Part shown: positions 18,781-28,076 of the stretch, one piece after another | Position numbering within the stretch: the stretch's first letter is position 1 | How the letters are laid out: every line of letters begins with the position of its first letter | From: Aliarcobacter sp. | GTDB taxonomy: Bacteria; Campylobacterota; Campylobacteria; Campylobacterales; Arcobacteraceae | Direction: 5' to 3' | DNA: 64,000 nucleotides | Assembly (NCBI GenBank): GCA_028689025.1 | Contig: JAQTXA010000002.1 | Span: 236,603 to 300,602 of the forward strand | Notes under the pieces: model-generated | Databases searched by the model: none | The model's input: the letters and a program-made list of their open reading frames with translations, nothing else | What the model was told of the DNA's origin: nothing | Program-made: the position numbers and the translations under genes

Positions 18781-20405
18781 AAAACAATATTTTATCTGGT
18801 TTAACTGTTGGGATAATCGCCCTTCCTCTTTCAATGGCTTTGGCAATTGCAACAGGAGTTCCACCTCAGCTTGGATTATATACTGCCATAATTGCAGGAA
18901 TAATAGCAGCTGTTTTTGGAAGTAGTAAAATAAATATTTCAGGACCAACTGCTGCTTTTGTTGTAATTTTAATTCCAATAGTTCAACAGTTTGGAGTTTC
19001 AGGATTACTAATTTGTGGACTCTTATCTGGAATTATTTTAATTTTTGTTGGTGTTTTAAAACTTGGAACTTTAATTGAACTAATTCCATATCCAGTAACC
19101 GTTGGATTTACCTCAGGAATTGCCGTTGTAATTGCAACATTTCAAATAAAAGATTTTTTTGGTTTAACTATTGAGAATTTTAATGGTCACTACTTAGATA
19201 AAATTTATTTAATTTTTAGCTCTTTTAATACCTTTAAACCATTTGAATTATCAGTTGGATTATTTACTCTATTTTTACTAATTTTATGGCAGAAAACAAA
19301 AAGTAAAATCCCAGCAGCACTTGTAGCACTAACTTTTATCACAATAGTTGTAGCTTTTGCAAACATCTATTTCCCACAACTAAATATCTCAACAATTGCC
19401 TCAACTTTTCATTATGACATAGGAGGAATAAAAGGAGATGGAATTCCACCTATTCCTTTACAATTTGAATTGCCTTGGAGTTTTTTAAAACCAGAAGAGA
19501 TAACTTTAGATTTATTTTATAAACTTCTTCCCCACAGTATTGCAATTGCAGTTTTAGGAGCATTAGAATCACTTTTATGTGCAGTAATAAGTGATGGTAT
19601 GACGGGAAATAAAACAAATCCAAATAAAGAGTTAATCGGTCAAGGAATTGCAAATATTATTGTTCCATTTTTTGGAGGAATTCCTGCAACTGCTGCAATT
19701 GCTAGAACTGTTGTAAATATTAAATCAGGTGGAACTTCAAAACTAGCATCAATTGTTCACTCTTTATTTATCTTAGTTTCTATAATGTTTTTATCTCCTT
19801 ATTTATCATATTTGCCAATGGCTTCACTTTCAGCATTACTGTTAGTTGTTGCTTGGAATATGTCAGAAGTTAAACACTTTATAAATATCTTAAAAGTTGC
19901 TCCAAGTAATGATGTTTATGTACTTTTAACTTGTTTTATTTTGACTGTTTTATTTGATATGCAAATCGCAGTTGCTATTGGAATTGGATTAGCTTCTATA
20001 TTATTTATTAAAAGAACTATTGATTTATACTCAATTGAACTTGTAAATACAAAACTAACTATTCATCCTGATATTCCTGAGAATATCTCAATTTACGATA
20101 TTAATGGGCCAATGTTTTTTGGTGCAGCTCAAAATGCGTTAAAAACACTTTTAAATAATAATGAAGATACAAGTGTGGTAATTTTAAATATGCAAAATGT
20201 AACTATGATTGATATGACAGCAATGGTTGCTTTAAAATCAATAGTTGATAATTTTACTAGTAAAAATAAAAGACTAATTTTTTCTGGATTAAATGAAAGA
20301 ATTTTAAAAAAATTAGTAAAAGCAAACTTCCCATTTGATGAGATAAATTTAAAAACTTTTAGTAATTTAAATGATTCGATTAATTACTCAAAAACTATAA
20401 TATAA
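18777..20405 (+). CDS. SulP family anion transporter with STAS domain
   Basis: This 542-residue protein has a membrane domain (about 11-14 hydrophobic helices, residues 1-410) and a C-terminal STAS domain (about 435-535; VVILNMQNVTMIDMTAMVAL). SulP signatures are ALPLSMALAIATGVPPQLGLYTA near the start and INISGPTAAFVVIL. The family exchanges sulfate, bicarbonate or dicarboxylates; bicarbonate or sulfate uptake is plausible here, but the substrate cannot be read. It is coupled to the preceding unknown gene and ends in a strong bidirectional hairpin. Confidence 0.9.
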   Translation: MKNNILSGLTVGIIALPLSMALAIATGVPPQLGLYTAIIAGIIAAVFGSSKINISGPTAAFVVILIPIVQQFGVSGLLICGLLSGIILIFVGVLKLGTLIELIPYPVTVGFTSGIAVVIATFQIKDFFGLTIENFNGHYLDKIYLIFSSFNTFKPFELSVGLFTLFLLILWQKTKSKIPAALVALTFITIVVAFANIYFPQLNISTIASTFHYDIGGIKGDGIPPIPLQFELPWSFLKPEEITLDLFYKLLPHSIAIAVLGALESLLCAVISDGMTGNKTNPNKELIGQGIANIIVPFFGGIPATAAIARTVVNIKSGGTSKLASIVHSLFILVSIMFLSPYLSYLPMASLSALLLVVAWNMSEVKHFINILKVAPSNDVYVLLTCFILTVLFDMQIAVAIGIGLASILFIKRTIDLYSIELVNTKLTIHPDIPENISIYDINGPMFFGAAQNALKTLLNNNEDTSVVILNMQNVTMIDMTAMVALKSIVDNFTSKNKRLIFSGLNERILKKLVKANFPFDEINLKTFSNLNDSINYSKTII

Positions 20406-20428
20406 AAGTAAATCTTACTTTTATATTA
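20398..20428. terminator. Bidirectional terminator hairpin
   Basis: A perfect 14-bp AT-rich stem (20398-20411 with 20415-20428) and a 3-base loop. It separates the SulP gene (plus) from the convergent 76-residue gene (minus). Both stop codons are in the stem. Confidence 0.65.
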
Positions 20429-20651
20429 CAGCATCAACTTCAAAATCAAAATAGTCTTCAATATTACTTGATAAGAAATCTTTATAATCTTTTGAAAAAA
20501 TCTCATAATTCAAAGGAATTATTTCATTTGCCAAACTCACTTTTTTATAATCTAAATCCAAAAGATGAGGAAATTTTTTTGTTAACTCTTTAACTGTGAT
20601 TGAAGTATCAAAGTTATTGGGATCAAATGGAACTTTTGTTTTGTTTTTCAT
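20421..20651 (-). CDS. Small hypothetical protein
   Basis: This 76-residue acidic protein has no signal peptide or transmembrane helix. The stretch TSITVKELTKKFPHLLDLDYK resembles a short helical nucleotide- or protein-binding motif, but no family is assigned. It lies 53 bp downstream of the nfo gene region on the same strand and ends in the shared SulP terminator. It is probably real because of its clear start and convergent terminator. Confidence 0.6.
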   Translation of the reverse strand: MKNKTKVPFDPNNFDTSITVKELTKKFPHLLDLDYKKVSLANEIIPLNYEIFSKDYKDFLSSNIEDYFDFEVDAVI

Positions 20652-20704
20652 GAATTGCCTTAAAGAGTTTTTTATACTCTATACATATATCATTCCCTCA
20701 AAAA

Positions 20705-21550
20705 TCATTTTTCAACTAAATCATAAAGTGCTTGAATTTCTTGTGCCCAAATCTCTTCATTTATTGTTTCAAGTACAAGTGGAATGTCATCCATTCTTTC
20801 ATCATTCATAATAAATTTAAAAGCATCCCAACCAATTTTTCCAACACCCAAAGAATCATGTCTATCAACCCTACTTCCAAGTTCTGGTTTTGAATCATTA
20901 ATGTGCATTCCCATTAAATATTGTCTACCTACAATTTGGTCAAATTCATTCCAAGTTTTATCATAAGCTTCTCTTGTTCTTATATCATAACCTGCTGTAA
21001 ACATGTGACAAGTGTCAATGCAAACACCAACTCTGCTTTTATCTTCAATTTTGTCAATAATATAAGCTAAATGTTCAAATTTATATCCAAGGTTACTTCC
21101 TTGCCCAGCTGTATTTTCAATAACAAGTTTTACATCATTTGTTATATCAATAGCTCTATTCATACTTTCAGCAATATTATTTAAACACTCTTCTTCAGAT
21201 ATTTTTCTCAAGTGGCTACCTGGGTGAAAATTTAATCTATCAAGTTTTAAAATTTCACATCTTTGTATTTCATGAACAAAACCGTCAAATGATTTAGCCC
21301 TTGCTTCAGTTTCAGGATGACCTAAATTTATTAAATAACTATCATGTGGCAAAATATGTTTTGCCTGAATTCCTGATTTTTCTAATTCTTTAAACCATTT
21401 ATCAATTGTTTTAGTGTCTAACTCTTTTGCGGCCCATTGTCTTTGATTTTTTGTAAAAAGTGCAAAAGCCTTTGCACCTATTAAAGTGGCATTTATTGGT
21501 GCGTTGTAAACTCCACCGCTAGCACTTACATGTGCTCCTATATATTTCAT
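20705..21550 (-). CDS. nfo: Deoxyribonuclease IV (AP endonuclease)
   Basis: This 281-residue protein cuts the DNA backbone 5' to abasic sites in base excision repair. It is a TIM-barrel metal enzyme. Motifs are [20 protein letters not shown] at the N-terminus, LNFHPGSHL near 105, [13 protein letters not shown] near 143, [16 protein letters not shown] near 175, [20 protein letters not shown] near 215 and the Zn-binding LVLETIN near 260. Its length matches the family. Confidence 0.97.
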   Translation of the reverse strand: MKYIGAHVSASGGVYNAPINATLIGAKAFALFTKNQRQWAAKELDTKTIDKWFKELEKSGIQAKHILPHDSYLINLGHPETEARAKSFDGFVHEIQRCEILKLDRLNFHPGSHLRKISEEECLNNIAESMNRAIDITNDVKLVIENTAGQGSNLGYKFEHLAYIIDKIEDKSRVGVCIDTCHMFTAGYDIRTREAYDKTWNEFDQIVGRQYLMGMHINDSKPELGSRVDRHDSLGVGKIGWDAFKFIMNDERMDDIPLVLETINEEIWAQEIQALYDLVEK

Positions 21551-21879
21551 AATTTATTCCTATTTATCAAAAATTACGCCATTCTACAAAAATAGAACTT
21601 TAGAACTAAACTAAAAAAATATTTTATTCACTGAATTCCTAATTTAATTCATACATTACACTATTTAAGTGTCATTTAGGTACACAAATTGCATTATAAA
21701 GAAAAAATTCACTCTTTTTTATTTTGTAATTAAATGATTAAGTATAGAATAACAAATAATTTTGAAAGTTAAAGATTTGCTATATTGGGGCTATAAATTT
21801 TGGGTATTATTCGCCCATTAGCAATCAAAGTAAAAAGAACATTTCAAGCACATAGTAATTAATAAAAGGATTCAGCCTT
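21551..21879. other. 329-bp intergenic region between nfo and the NDH-2-like gene
   Basis: No open reading frame is supported. Nested inverted repeats stand out: an outer stem of about 8 bp (21774-21782 with 21819-21826) and an inner TGGG/CCCA (21801-21804 with 21814-21817). These could form a leader structure upstream of the NDH-2-like gene, or be an operator. AT-rich promoter-like tracts lie to the left. The gene has a weak AAAGGA ribosome binding site 10 bases before its ATG. Confidence 0.4.
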
Positions 21880-23085
21880 ATGGAAAAAGTGGTAATAATT
21901 GGTGGTGGATATGCAGGGATATATGCATTAAGGGAATTGGTTAAAAACAAGAATATAAAGATTACTTTGATAGATAAACATACCTATCATAATTTACAAC
22001 CTGAGGTTTATGATTTAATAGCAAATAAATCTAACTTTGCAGATGTAACTATTGATTTAACTACTTTATGTATGGGATTTAATCACAACTATCTTGAATT
22101 TAAAAATTTAAAAGTTAGAAGAATTGATCAAGCTACAAAAAAAATCTATACAGAAGAAGAAGAGATAGTTGATTTTGACTATTTAATTATGGCAGCTGGT
22201 ACAAGAACATTTTTCCCTACAAGTATTCCCGGTCTTAATAACGCTGATGATATTAAAAAACTTCATAGAGCAATCACTTTTAAACAAAGTTTTGAACAAC
22301 AATTATTCAAAAAAATCAAAGATGAAGCTAAACAATGTGCAGATACAAGAATTGTTGTAGTTGGAGCTGGTTTATCTGGAGTTGAAATTGCTGCTGAGAT
22401 GGCTTATTATTCAAATAAATTTTTTGAAAGGGGAAATTTTTCTTGTGATAATCTAAAAATTTCTCTAATAAGTAGTTCTGTAACTATTCTTCCTGGTCTT
22501 TCTCATAAACTAATAAGCATGTCTCAAGAGAGATTAAAATCTCTTGGAATTAACATCATTACAAATACTAAACTTACAAAAGTTGAAGATGGATATTGTC
22601 ATTTCTCAAATGGAACTAAAATAAATCACTCTTTTGTAATTTTTACAGGGGGTATTGAAGCTTCTACAATTACATCTGAATTAGAAGATGTTGCAAAAAA
22701 TGGTAGAGGACAAATAGTTGTTAATGAATATTTACAAACTGATAAATATGAAAATATCTTTGCAATTGGAGATATTGCTGAAATCAGAAATGCAAAAGGT
22801 GAAATAATGCCACCAAATGTTACTGTTGCCCGAATTAGTGGTACAGATGCAGGTAATAATGTATTAAATATGATTTCAGGAAAAAAACTAATTAAATCAA
22901 ATCCAAAATTAGATGGAATTTTAATTGCTCTTGGTGGGAAATATGCTGCTGGAGACCTTTATGGATTAGTAACTGTAAGTGGAAGAATTGCTTACGAAAT
23001 TAAAAAATATGTATTTAGTTCATATAGAAAACCACTATTAAAATTAATTAAAGTTGGATATAACAAGCTAAAAAGATTATCATAA
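21880..23085 (+). CDS. NAD(P)/FAD-dependent oxidoreductase, type II NADH dehydrogenase-like
   Basis: This 401-residue flavoprotein has two Rossmann motifs: VVIIGGGYAGIYALREL (residues 4-20, FAD) and IVVVGAGLSGVEIAAEMA (about 160-177, NAD(P)H). The C-terminal FAD motif IFAIGDIAEI is near 295. The overall layout is that of NDH-2, which passes electrons from NADH to quinone without pumping protons, with an amphipathic C-terminus. Because complex I here lacks its NADH-binding subunits, this protein may be the main NADH oxidising entry; that is inference. A sulfide:quinone-type role is less likely because the expected redox cysteines are not evident. Confidence 0.85.
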   Translation: MEKVVIIGGGYAGIYALRELVKNKNIKITLIDKHTYHNLQPEVYDLIANKSNFADVTIDLTTLCMGFNHNYLEFKNLKVRRIDQATKKIYTEEEEIVDFDYLIMAAGTRTFFPTSIPGLNNADDIKKLHRAITFKQSFEQQLFKKIKDEAKQCADTRIVVVGAGLSGVEIAAEMAYYSNKFFERGNFSCDNLKISLISSSVTILPGLSHKLISMSQERLKSLGINIITNTKLTKVEDGYCHFSNGTKINHSFVIFTGGIEASTITSELEDVAKNGRGQIVVNEYLQTDKYENIFAIGDIAEIRNAKGEIMPPNVTVARISGTDAGNNVLNMISGKKLIKSNPKLDGILIALGGKYAAGDLYGLVTVSGRIAYEIKKYVFSSYRKPLLKLIKVGYNKLKRLS

Positions 23086-23110
23086 GAGAGTTATCTCTTT
23101 CTTATGATAA
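23077..23110 (+). terminator. Terminator hairpin after the NDH-2-like gene
   Basis: A 14-bp stem (23077-23090 with 23095-23110, two bulged T's) followed by ATTATTTTTATCTC. The stop codon lies in the left arm. Confidence 0.65.
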
Positions 23111-23162
23111 ATTATTTTTATCTCTAAAAAGTTAGGATTACTTCTTTCAAGCTTATATTTTG

Positions 23163-23168
23163 TATAAT
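23163..23168 (+). promoter_or_regulatory. -10 promoter element (TATAAT)
   Basis: TATAAT 38 bases before the ATG of the heme-sensor/EAL gene, after the preceding terminator. Confidence 0.5.
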
Positions 23169-23205
23169 CTAATAATTATTTTTAATTATTTTATGAAAAA
23201 GAGCG

Positions 23206-25167
23206 ATGATGAAAGAAAGACAGACTACCTATAAAAGACTAATATTAAAAATAATCCTTATCACCCTCACTTTTTCCCTAACAATTGCTTTTGTTTATAC
23301 TCAATATATGAAAAAAGAAGCTATAGAAAAACTTTCAAAAGTTGATGCTAAAAAAACTACAGAACTTGTATTTCAATCTTTATATTCTGCAATGGAAAGA
23401 GGTTGGACAAGAGATGATTTAGAAAAAATTATTCTAAGATTAAATTCTGTTGATAAAAATATGGCTGTTAATGTTTATAGAGGAGAAGAAGTTGCTAAAC
23501 AATTTGGTGATATTCAAAAAGATTTAAAAGCCAGAGAAAATGATATCTTCGTTCAAAAAGCCCTAAAGAAAGATGATGTATTAAATGTAATTGATGACTC
23601 TACTATTGAATATTATTATCCAATTATTGCAAGAGAAGAGTGTTTAAAATGCCACACTCAAACCCAAGCAGGCAATGTTTTAGGTGTAATAAATATTATG
23701 TATCCAATAGATGACTTAAAAATTTCCCTCTCATCTATTATTAACTTCTTTATTTTCTTTATAGTTTTATTCTCTATTGTAATTTTTATAGCTCTATTTA
23801 TAGAATTTGATAGACATTTAGTAAAACCAATCAAAAATTTTATCACAAATATAAATTATATCTCAACCCACAAAGATATTACTAAAAGAGTTGGCATAAA
23901 TAATCAGATTAAAGAAATTGATTCCATGAAAAATGTATTTAATAATATGTTAGATTCCCTTGAATACCAATTCTTCCATGATGAATTAACAAACCTTCCA
24001 AATAGAAAAAAATTAATAGAGACTCTCTCTAGTGAAAAAGATGCAATTTTAATGGTAATTAATATTGATAAATTTCAACATATAAATGATTTATATGGAG
24101 ATAAAATAGGAAATGATATTATTAAATATACTGCGGAAATCATAAAAGATAATGTCTCTAATGAGGCAATTTTATTTAAACTTCATGCGGATGAATATGC
24201 CCTTTATCTTCCAAGTGAAACTATTTATGAAGATATTAAAAATATTGCGTTACATATTGCAAACTGTATCGAAAATCACACCTTTACAATCAATGATAAT
24301 GAAATTTATGTGAATGCAACAATTGGTGTATCTTTTGGAAATTTATTTTTATTGAATAATGCTGATATGGCTTTAAAACTTGCAAAAAAAACAAGAAAAA
24401 AATATTTGATTTATGAACCAACTATGAAAATAGAGCATGAATATTCACAAAATCTCATTTGGTCAAAAAAAATAAAAGATGCAATAGAAAATAATAAAAT
24501 TGAGCCTTTATTTCAACCAATTGTCGATGCTAAAACTTCAAAAATTGTAAAATATGAAGCATTAATGAGAATGGTTGATGAAAAAGGAGAATATCTTTCT
24601 CCTATACATTTTTTGGAATTAGCTAAAAAAAATAAACTTTATCCTAAACTTACGAAAATTATAATTGAAAAGACTTTTGAGATTTTCAAAAATAGAGATG
24701 ATCAAGTCTCAATTAATTTATCGGTTCATGATATTTTAAATGAAGATGTATATTCTACAATCATTGAAAAGTTGCATGAATATAAATTAGGTGATAAAAT
24801 TGTCTTTGAACTTATTGAATCTGAAGGAATAGAAAATTTTAAAGAAGTTATTGAATTTATTACTGAAGTAAAAAAAACTGGTGCAAAAATCTCAATAGAT
24901 GATTTTGGAACTGGTTACTCAAATTTTGAATATATTATGAAATTAAAAGTTGATTATATTAAAATTGATGCTTCAATGATAAAAGATATTGATAAAAATA
25001 TAAATTCGCAAATGGTTACAGAGACAATAATTGATTTTGCAAAAAAAATGAATATTCAAACAATAGCAGAATTTGTTCATTCCCAAAGTGTTTTTGATGT
25101 AGTTAAAAATATGGGAATTGATTTTGCACAAGGTTATTTCTTTGGAAAACCACAAAAATTAGATTAA
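23206..25167 (+). CDS. Membrane c-di-GMP phosphodiesterase with periplasmic heme-binding sensor (CxxCH), degenerate GGDEF and EAL domains
   Basis: This 653-residue signalling protein has, in order: transmembrane helix 1 (about 11-32); a periplasmic sensor with a c-type heme motif C146-L-K-C149-H150 (resembling the Tll0287-like/DUF3365 sensors); helix 2 (about 175-200); a HAMP-like linker; a GGDEF-like domain in which the signature is HADEY (327-331), so synthesis of c-di-GMP is unlikely; and an EAL domain with E451-A-L and DDFGTGYSN (565-573), which retains the metal-binding residues. It probably degrades c-di-GMP in response to a redox or gas signal. Either ATG of the tandem pair at 23206/23209 could start it. 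Confidence 0.85.
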   Translation: MMKERQTTYKRLILKIILITLTFSLTIAFVYTQYMKKEAIEKLSKVDAKKTTELVFQSLYSAMERGWTRDDLEKIILRLNSVDKNMAVNVYRGEEVAKQFGDIQKDLKARENDIFVQKALKKDDVLNVIDDSTIEYYYPIIAREECLKCHTQTQAGNVLGVINIMYPIDDLKISLSSIINFFIFFIVLFSIVIFIALFIEFDRHLVKPIKNFITNINYISTHKDITKRVGINNQIKEIDSMKNVFNNMLDSLEYQFFHDELTNLPNRKKLIETLSSEKDAILMVINIDKFQHINDLYGDKIGNDIIKYTAEIIKDNVSNEAILFKLHADEYALYLPSETIYEDIKNIALHIANCIENHTFTINDNEIYVNATIGVSFGNLFLLNNADMALKLAKKTRKKYLIYEPTMKIEHEYSQNLIWSKKIKDAIENNKIEPLFQPIVDAKTSKIVKYEALMRMVDEKGEYLSPIHFLELAKKNKLYPKLTKIIIEKTFEIFKNRDDQVSINLSVHDILNEDVYSTIIEKLHEYKLGDKIVFELIESEGIENFKEVIEFITEVKKTGAKISIDDFGTGYSNFEYIMKLKVDYIKIDASMIKDIDKNINSQMVTETIIDFAKKMNIQTIAEFVHSQSVFDVVKNMGIDFAQGYFFGKPQKLD

Positions 25168-25183
25168 AAAATTAAGGAGAAAA

Positions 25184-26530
25184 ATGCATAAAAATCATTT
25201 TACAAGAGTTGGATTTATTCTAGCAGCTGCAGGAAGTGCAGTTGGACTTGGAAATATTTGGAAATTTCCATATATAGCTGGAGAAAATGGTGGTGGAGTT
25301 TTTGTATTAGTTTACCTAGCAACGGTATTTTTTATTGGTATGTCAATATTTATTGGGGAAGTTTTACTAGGAAGTAACTCAAATAAAAATGCTGTTAGTA
25401 CTTTTGAAACTTTAGCACCCAAAGATAAAAAACAGTGGAAATATGCAGGATTTACTTTTTTAACTGGTTTATTAATTTTAACCTTCTACACGGTTGTTAT
25501 TGGCTGGATTTTCCAATATATTTTCATTTCAATTACTGCACTACCACAAAACTTCAAAGAAGCAGAAGATGCTTTTATGGGTTTATTAAAAGAAGATATT
25601 TATACTCAATTTATTTATTATACACTTTCATTTATTCTAATTGCAATTACTATTTCAAGAGGTGTTAAAAAAGGAATAGAAAAGCTAAATAATATCTTGA
25701 TGCCCTCTTTAATTATAATTCTTGGGATTTTACTTATTTATGCATTTCAATTAGATGGATTTTCAAAAGCATTAAACTTTATGTTCTATCCAAATTTCGA
25801 GAAATTCAATTCAAGTTCTGTAATTGTTGCCGTTGGCCATGCATTTTTTACTCTATCAATTGGGATGGCAACAATATTAACTTATGCTGCATCTTTAAAC
25901 AAAGATGTAAATATTGTAAAAGCTTCGGCTTATGTAGTGGCAATGGATACCATAATTGCTTTAGTGGCAGGTATAATTATATTTTCAATAACATTCACTG
26001 CAGGTCAAGAACCAAGTAAAGGGCCAGGACTTGTATTTATTACTCTTCCAGCAATTTTTTATCAAATGGGAACTATAGGAATATTTTTATCTCTTTTATT
26101 TTTTATAGCACTTGCCTTCGCAGCTATAACTTCAGCAATTTCAATACTTGAACCAGCTGTTATGTATCTAGAAGAAAAAATTAATATCTCAAGAAAAAAA
26201 GCAACTTATGGTACTGCTTTTATTGCTTATGTATTAGGAATATTTGCACTTTTATCAAATACAAATGAATTTTCTTCAATGTTAACATTTGGAAGTAAAA
26301 ATCTTTTTGATTGGTTTGATTTCGTAAGTTCAGCAATCCTATTACCATTAGGTGGCATAGTTATTTCAATATTTGTGGGTTATGTTTTAGATAAAGAGAT
26401 TTCAAGAAAAGCTATTGTTCCACATGTTGGAGAAACTTATTATAAAATTTGGTTATTTATAACTAGATATGTTGCACCTATTTCCGTAATTGCCATAATG
26501 TTAAAAGAGCTAGGAATAATAAAATTATAA
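25184..26530 (+). CDS. Sodium:neurotransmitter symporter (NSS/SNF) family transporter
   Basis: This 448-residue protein has about eleven transmembrane helices. The N-terminus RVGFILAAAGSAVGLGNIWKFPYIAGENGGGVF is the family signature of LeuT-type transporters, with the unwound helix 1 that binds sodium and substrate. These bacterial members use Na+ to import amino acids or related small molecules. It follows the phosphodiesterase gene by 16 bp and may be co-transcribed. The substrate cannot be deduced. Confidence 0.92.
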   Translation: MHKNHFTRVGFILAAAGSAVGLGNIWKFPYIAGENGGGVFVLVYLATVFFIGMSIFIGEVLLGSNSNKNAVSTFETLAPKDKKQWKYAGFTFLTGLLILTFYTVVIGWIFQYIFISITALPQNFKEAEDAFMGLLKEDIYTQFIYYTLSFILIAITISRGVKKGIEKLNNILMPSLIIILGILLIYAFQLDGFSKALNFMFYPNFEKFNSSSVIVAVGHAFFTLSIGMATILTYAASLNKDVNIVKASAYVVAMDTIIALVAGIIIFSITFTAGQEPSKGPGLVFITLPAIFYQMGTIGIFLSLLFFIALAFAAITSAISILEPAVMYLEEKINISRKKATYGTAFIAYVLGIFALLSNTNEFSSMLTFGSKNLFDWFDFVSSAILLPLGGIVISIFVGYVLDKEISRKAIVPHVGETYYKIWLFITRYVAPISVIAIMLKELGIIKL

Positions 26531-26560
26531 TAAAAGACTAGATTTTCTAGTCTCTTATTA
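26528..26560. terminator. Bidirectional terminator hairpin
   Basis: A 15-bp stem with one mismatch (26528-26542 with 26546-26560) and a 3-base loop, between the convergent NSS gene and the small lipoprotein gene. T-rich sequence follows on the plus side. Both stop codons lie within the hairpin. Confidence 0.65.
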
Positions 26561-26936
26561 TTTTAATTAAAATATTGTGTTCTTTATCCCTATGAATTAC
26601 ATCTTTTTGATTTCTTTCAAATAACTCTTTTATAAAATTATCTGGATAAGTTGATGATAAATTCTCTTTATTAAATGTCGCTAAGTCTTGACATTTAAAA
26701 GTTGTTCTACATACTTTGTCTTCATAAATCTTCATATCTAAAACAGCTGTTCCAGCGCTAAAAATTTGAACTTGTGTATACTCTTTAAATTTGTAAATAA
26801 AACCTTTATCATAAAATTTCATTTGTGGTGTTTTGATTAATATTGTGGCGCTATTTGAGCTAATTTGTGGTTCATTTGTACTAAAACATCCCGTAAAGAT
26901 GAATATAGAAAAAACGAGAATGAGTAAATTTTTTAT
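26547..26936 (-). CDS. Small lipoprotein, apparently started at ATA
   Basis: The clear ATG-started frame (26547-26822, 91 residues) extends upstream without a stop into a lipoprotein signal sequence: KNLLILVFSIFIFTGC, with lipobox FTGC. No ATG, GTG or TTG exists in this extension; the codon at the expected start (26934-26936) is ATA, with an AAAGGA ribosome binding site 6 bases upstream and a TATAAT element (26970-26975, minus strand). I read this as a 129-residue lipoprotein with a non-canonical or mutated start. If ATG is required, only the 91-residue cytosolic form would be made. The mature protein has no recognised domain. Confidence 0.6.
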   Translation of the reverse strand: MKNLLILVFSIFIFTGCFSTNEPQISSNSATILIKTPQMKFYDKGFIYKFKEYTQVQIFSAGTAVLDMKIYEDKVCRTTFKCQDLATFNKENLSSTYPDNFIKELFERNQKDVIHRDKEHNILIKIIRD

Positions 26937-27002
26937 GGCTAATCCTTTGTTTTGAAAACTTTTACTATAATTATATCAAATTATATAATTAAAGGTTTTT
27001 TA

Positions 27003-28076
27003 TTGTTAGTTCATATTTGTTGCGCAGTTGATAGTCACTATTTTTTAGAAAGAATTAAAGAAGAATTTCCACAAGAAGAGTTAGTAGGTTATTTTTATGA
27101 CCCTAATATTCATCCTTATAGTGAATACAGATTAAGATATTTAGATGTTGAATACTCATGTAAAAAGTTGGGTATAAAATTAATTGAAGGTGCTTATAAC
27201 CTAGAAGAGTGGTTAAAAAAAGTTAAAGGAATGGAGCATTTACCTGAAAAAGGTGATAGATGCACAGTTTGTTATGATGATAGACTCGATACTACTGTTC
27301 AAAAAGCAGTTGAATTAGGACATAATAAATTTACTACTACACTACTGATTTCTCCAAAAAAATCTCAAGAAAAATTAGAAAAAATTGGAAACAATCTTTC
27401 ATCACTTACAGGTTTAGAGTTTATTTATAGAGATTATAAAGCTGGAAATGGAGCAGAAATCCAAGGTCAAAAAGTAAAAGAGAACTCTCTTTATAGACAA
27501 AATTATTGTGGTTGTCTGTTTGGTCTTAGTGCCCAAAGGGAAGCTCAAGATAAGATAATGGATGAAATGTTTAATCCAATTTCAAATCAAATATTGCCAG
27601 AGTCAATTGAAGAGAGACTTGAGCTTTATAAAAAAAGAAATGAGTTAGAAGAAACGGGAGCTGATTATAAAATCATTAAACAAAGATTTTTAAATTATAG
27701 ACTTCTTGGAGCTAAAGTTATAGTTGCAAAACAAGTTCTTCCTTCATATATTTTATGTTATTCAACAATAAATAGAAATAAAACTAACGGAAGAATTGAA
27801 TACTCTAAAGATGGAATAAACTACTTAAACAGAGATGAAGTTAAAATCCTTGATATTACAACTTTTAATCACTTTGCCAATACTTCATATTCAAATGTTA
27901 AAGAGCTTATGTACAATCCTCTAGACTTTAAACAAGAGTTAGAAGTACGAAATCAGATTCTAAAGAATCCATATGATTTAAGTGCAATTATTATTCTTGA
28001 TGAAATTAAAAATGAGAAATATGAGATAGAAATAAACTCAGAAACTTACGAAGATATAAGAGAAGAGATAATATGA
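27003..28076 (+). CDS. queH: Epoxyqueuosine reductase QueH
   Basis: This protein (about 357 residues from the TTG at 27003) reduces epoxyqueuosine to queuosine in tRNA. The start gives MLVHICCAVDSHYFL, matching the usual QueH N-terminus with its tandem cysteines. Further cysteine motifs are RCTVCYDDRL and YCGCLFGLS, which bind an iron-sulfur cluster and a second metal. A longer upstream TTG start (26952) would add a hydrophobic extension and is less likely; AAAGG precedes the TTG at 27003. The C-terminal extension (residues about 215-357) is longer than in the minimal family. Its stop overlaps the lpxB start by 4 bp. Confidence 0.92.
   Translation: MLVHICCAVDSHYFLERIKEEFPQEELVGYFYDPNIHPYSEYRLRYLDVEYSCKKLGIKLIEGAYNLEEWLKKVKGMEHLPEKGDRCTVCYDDRLDTTVQKAVELGHNKFTTTLLISPKKSQEKLEKIGNNLSSLTGLEFIYRDYKAGNGAEIQGQKVKENSLYRQNYCGCLFGLSAQREAQDKIMDEMFNPISNQILPESIEERLELYKKRNELEETGADYKIIKQRFLNYRLLGAKVIVAKQVLPSYILCYSTINRNKTNGRIEYSKDGINYLNRDEVKILDITTFNHFANTSYSNVKELMYNPLDFKQELEVRNQILKNPYDLSAIIILDEIKNEKYEIEINSETYEDIREEII

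Noticed and set aside
18730..18978. Leu/Gln-rich minus-strand ORF opposite the SulP start
   Set aside because: It overlaps two coupled plus-strand genes entirely and has shadow composition.
26952..27002. Longer queH start at an upstream TTG
   Set aside because: It adds a 17-residue hydrophobic extension over the promoter-like region, and the conserved QueH start MLVHICC is at 27003 with AAAGG before it.
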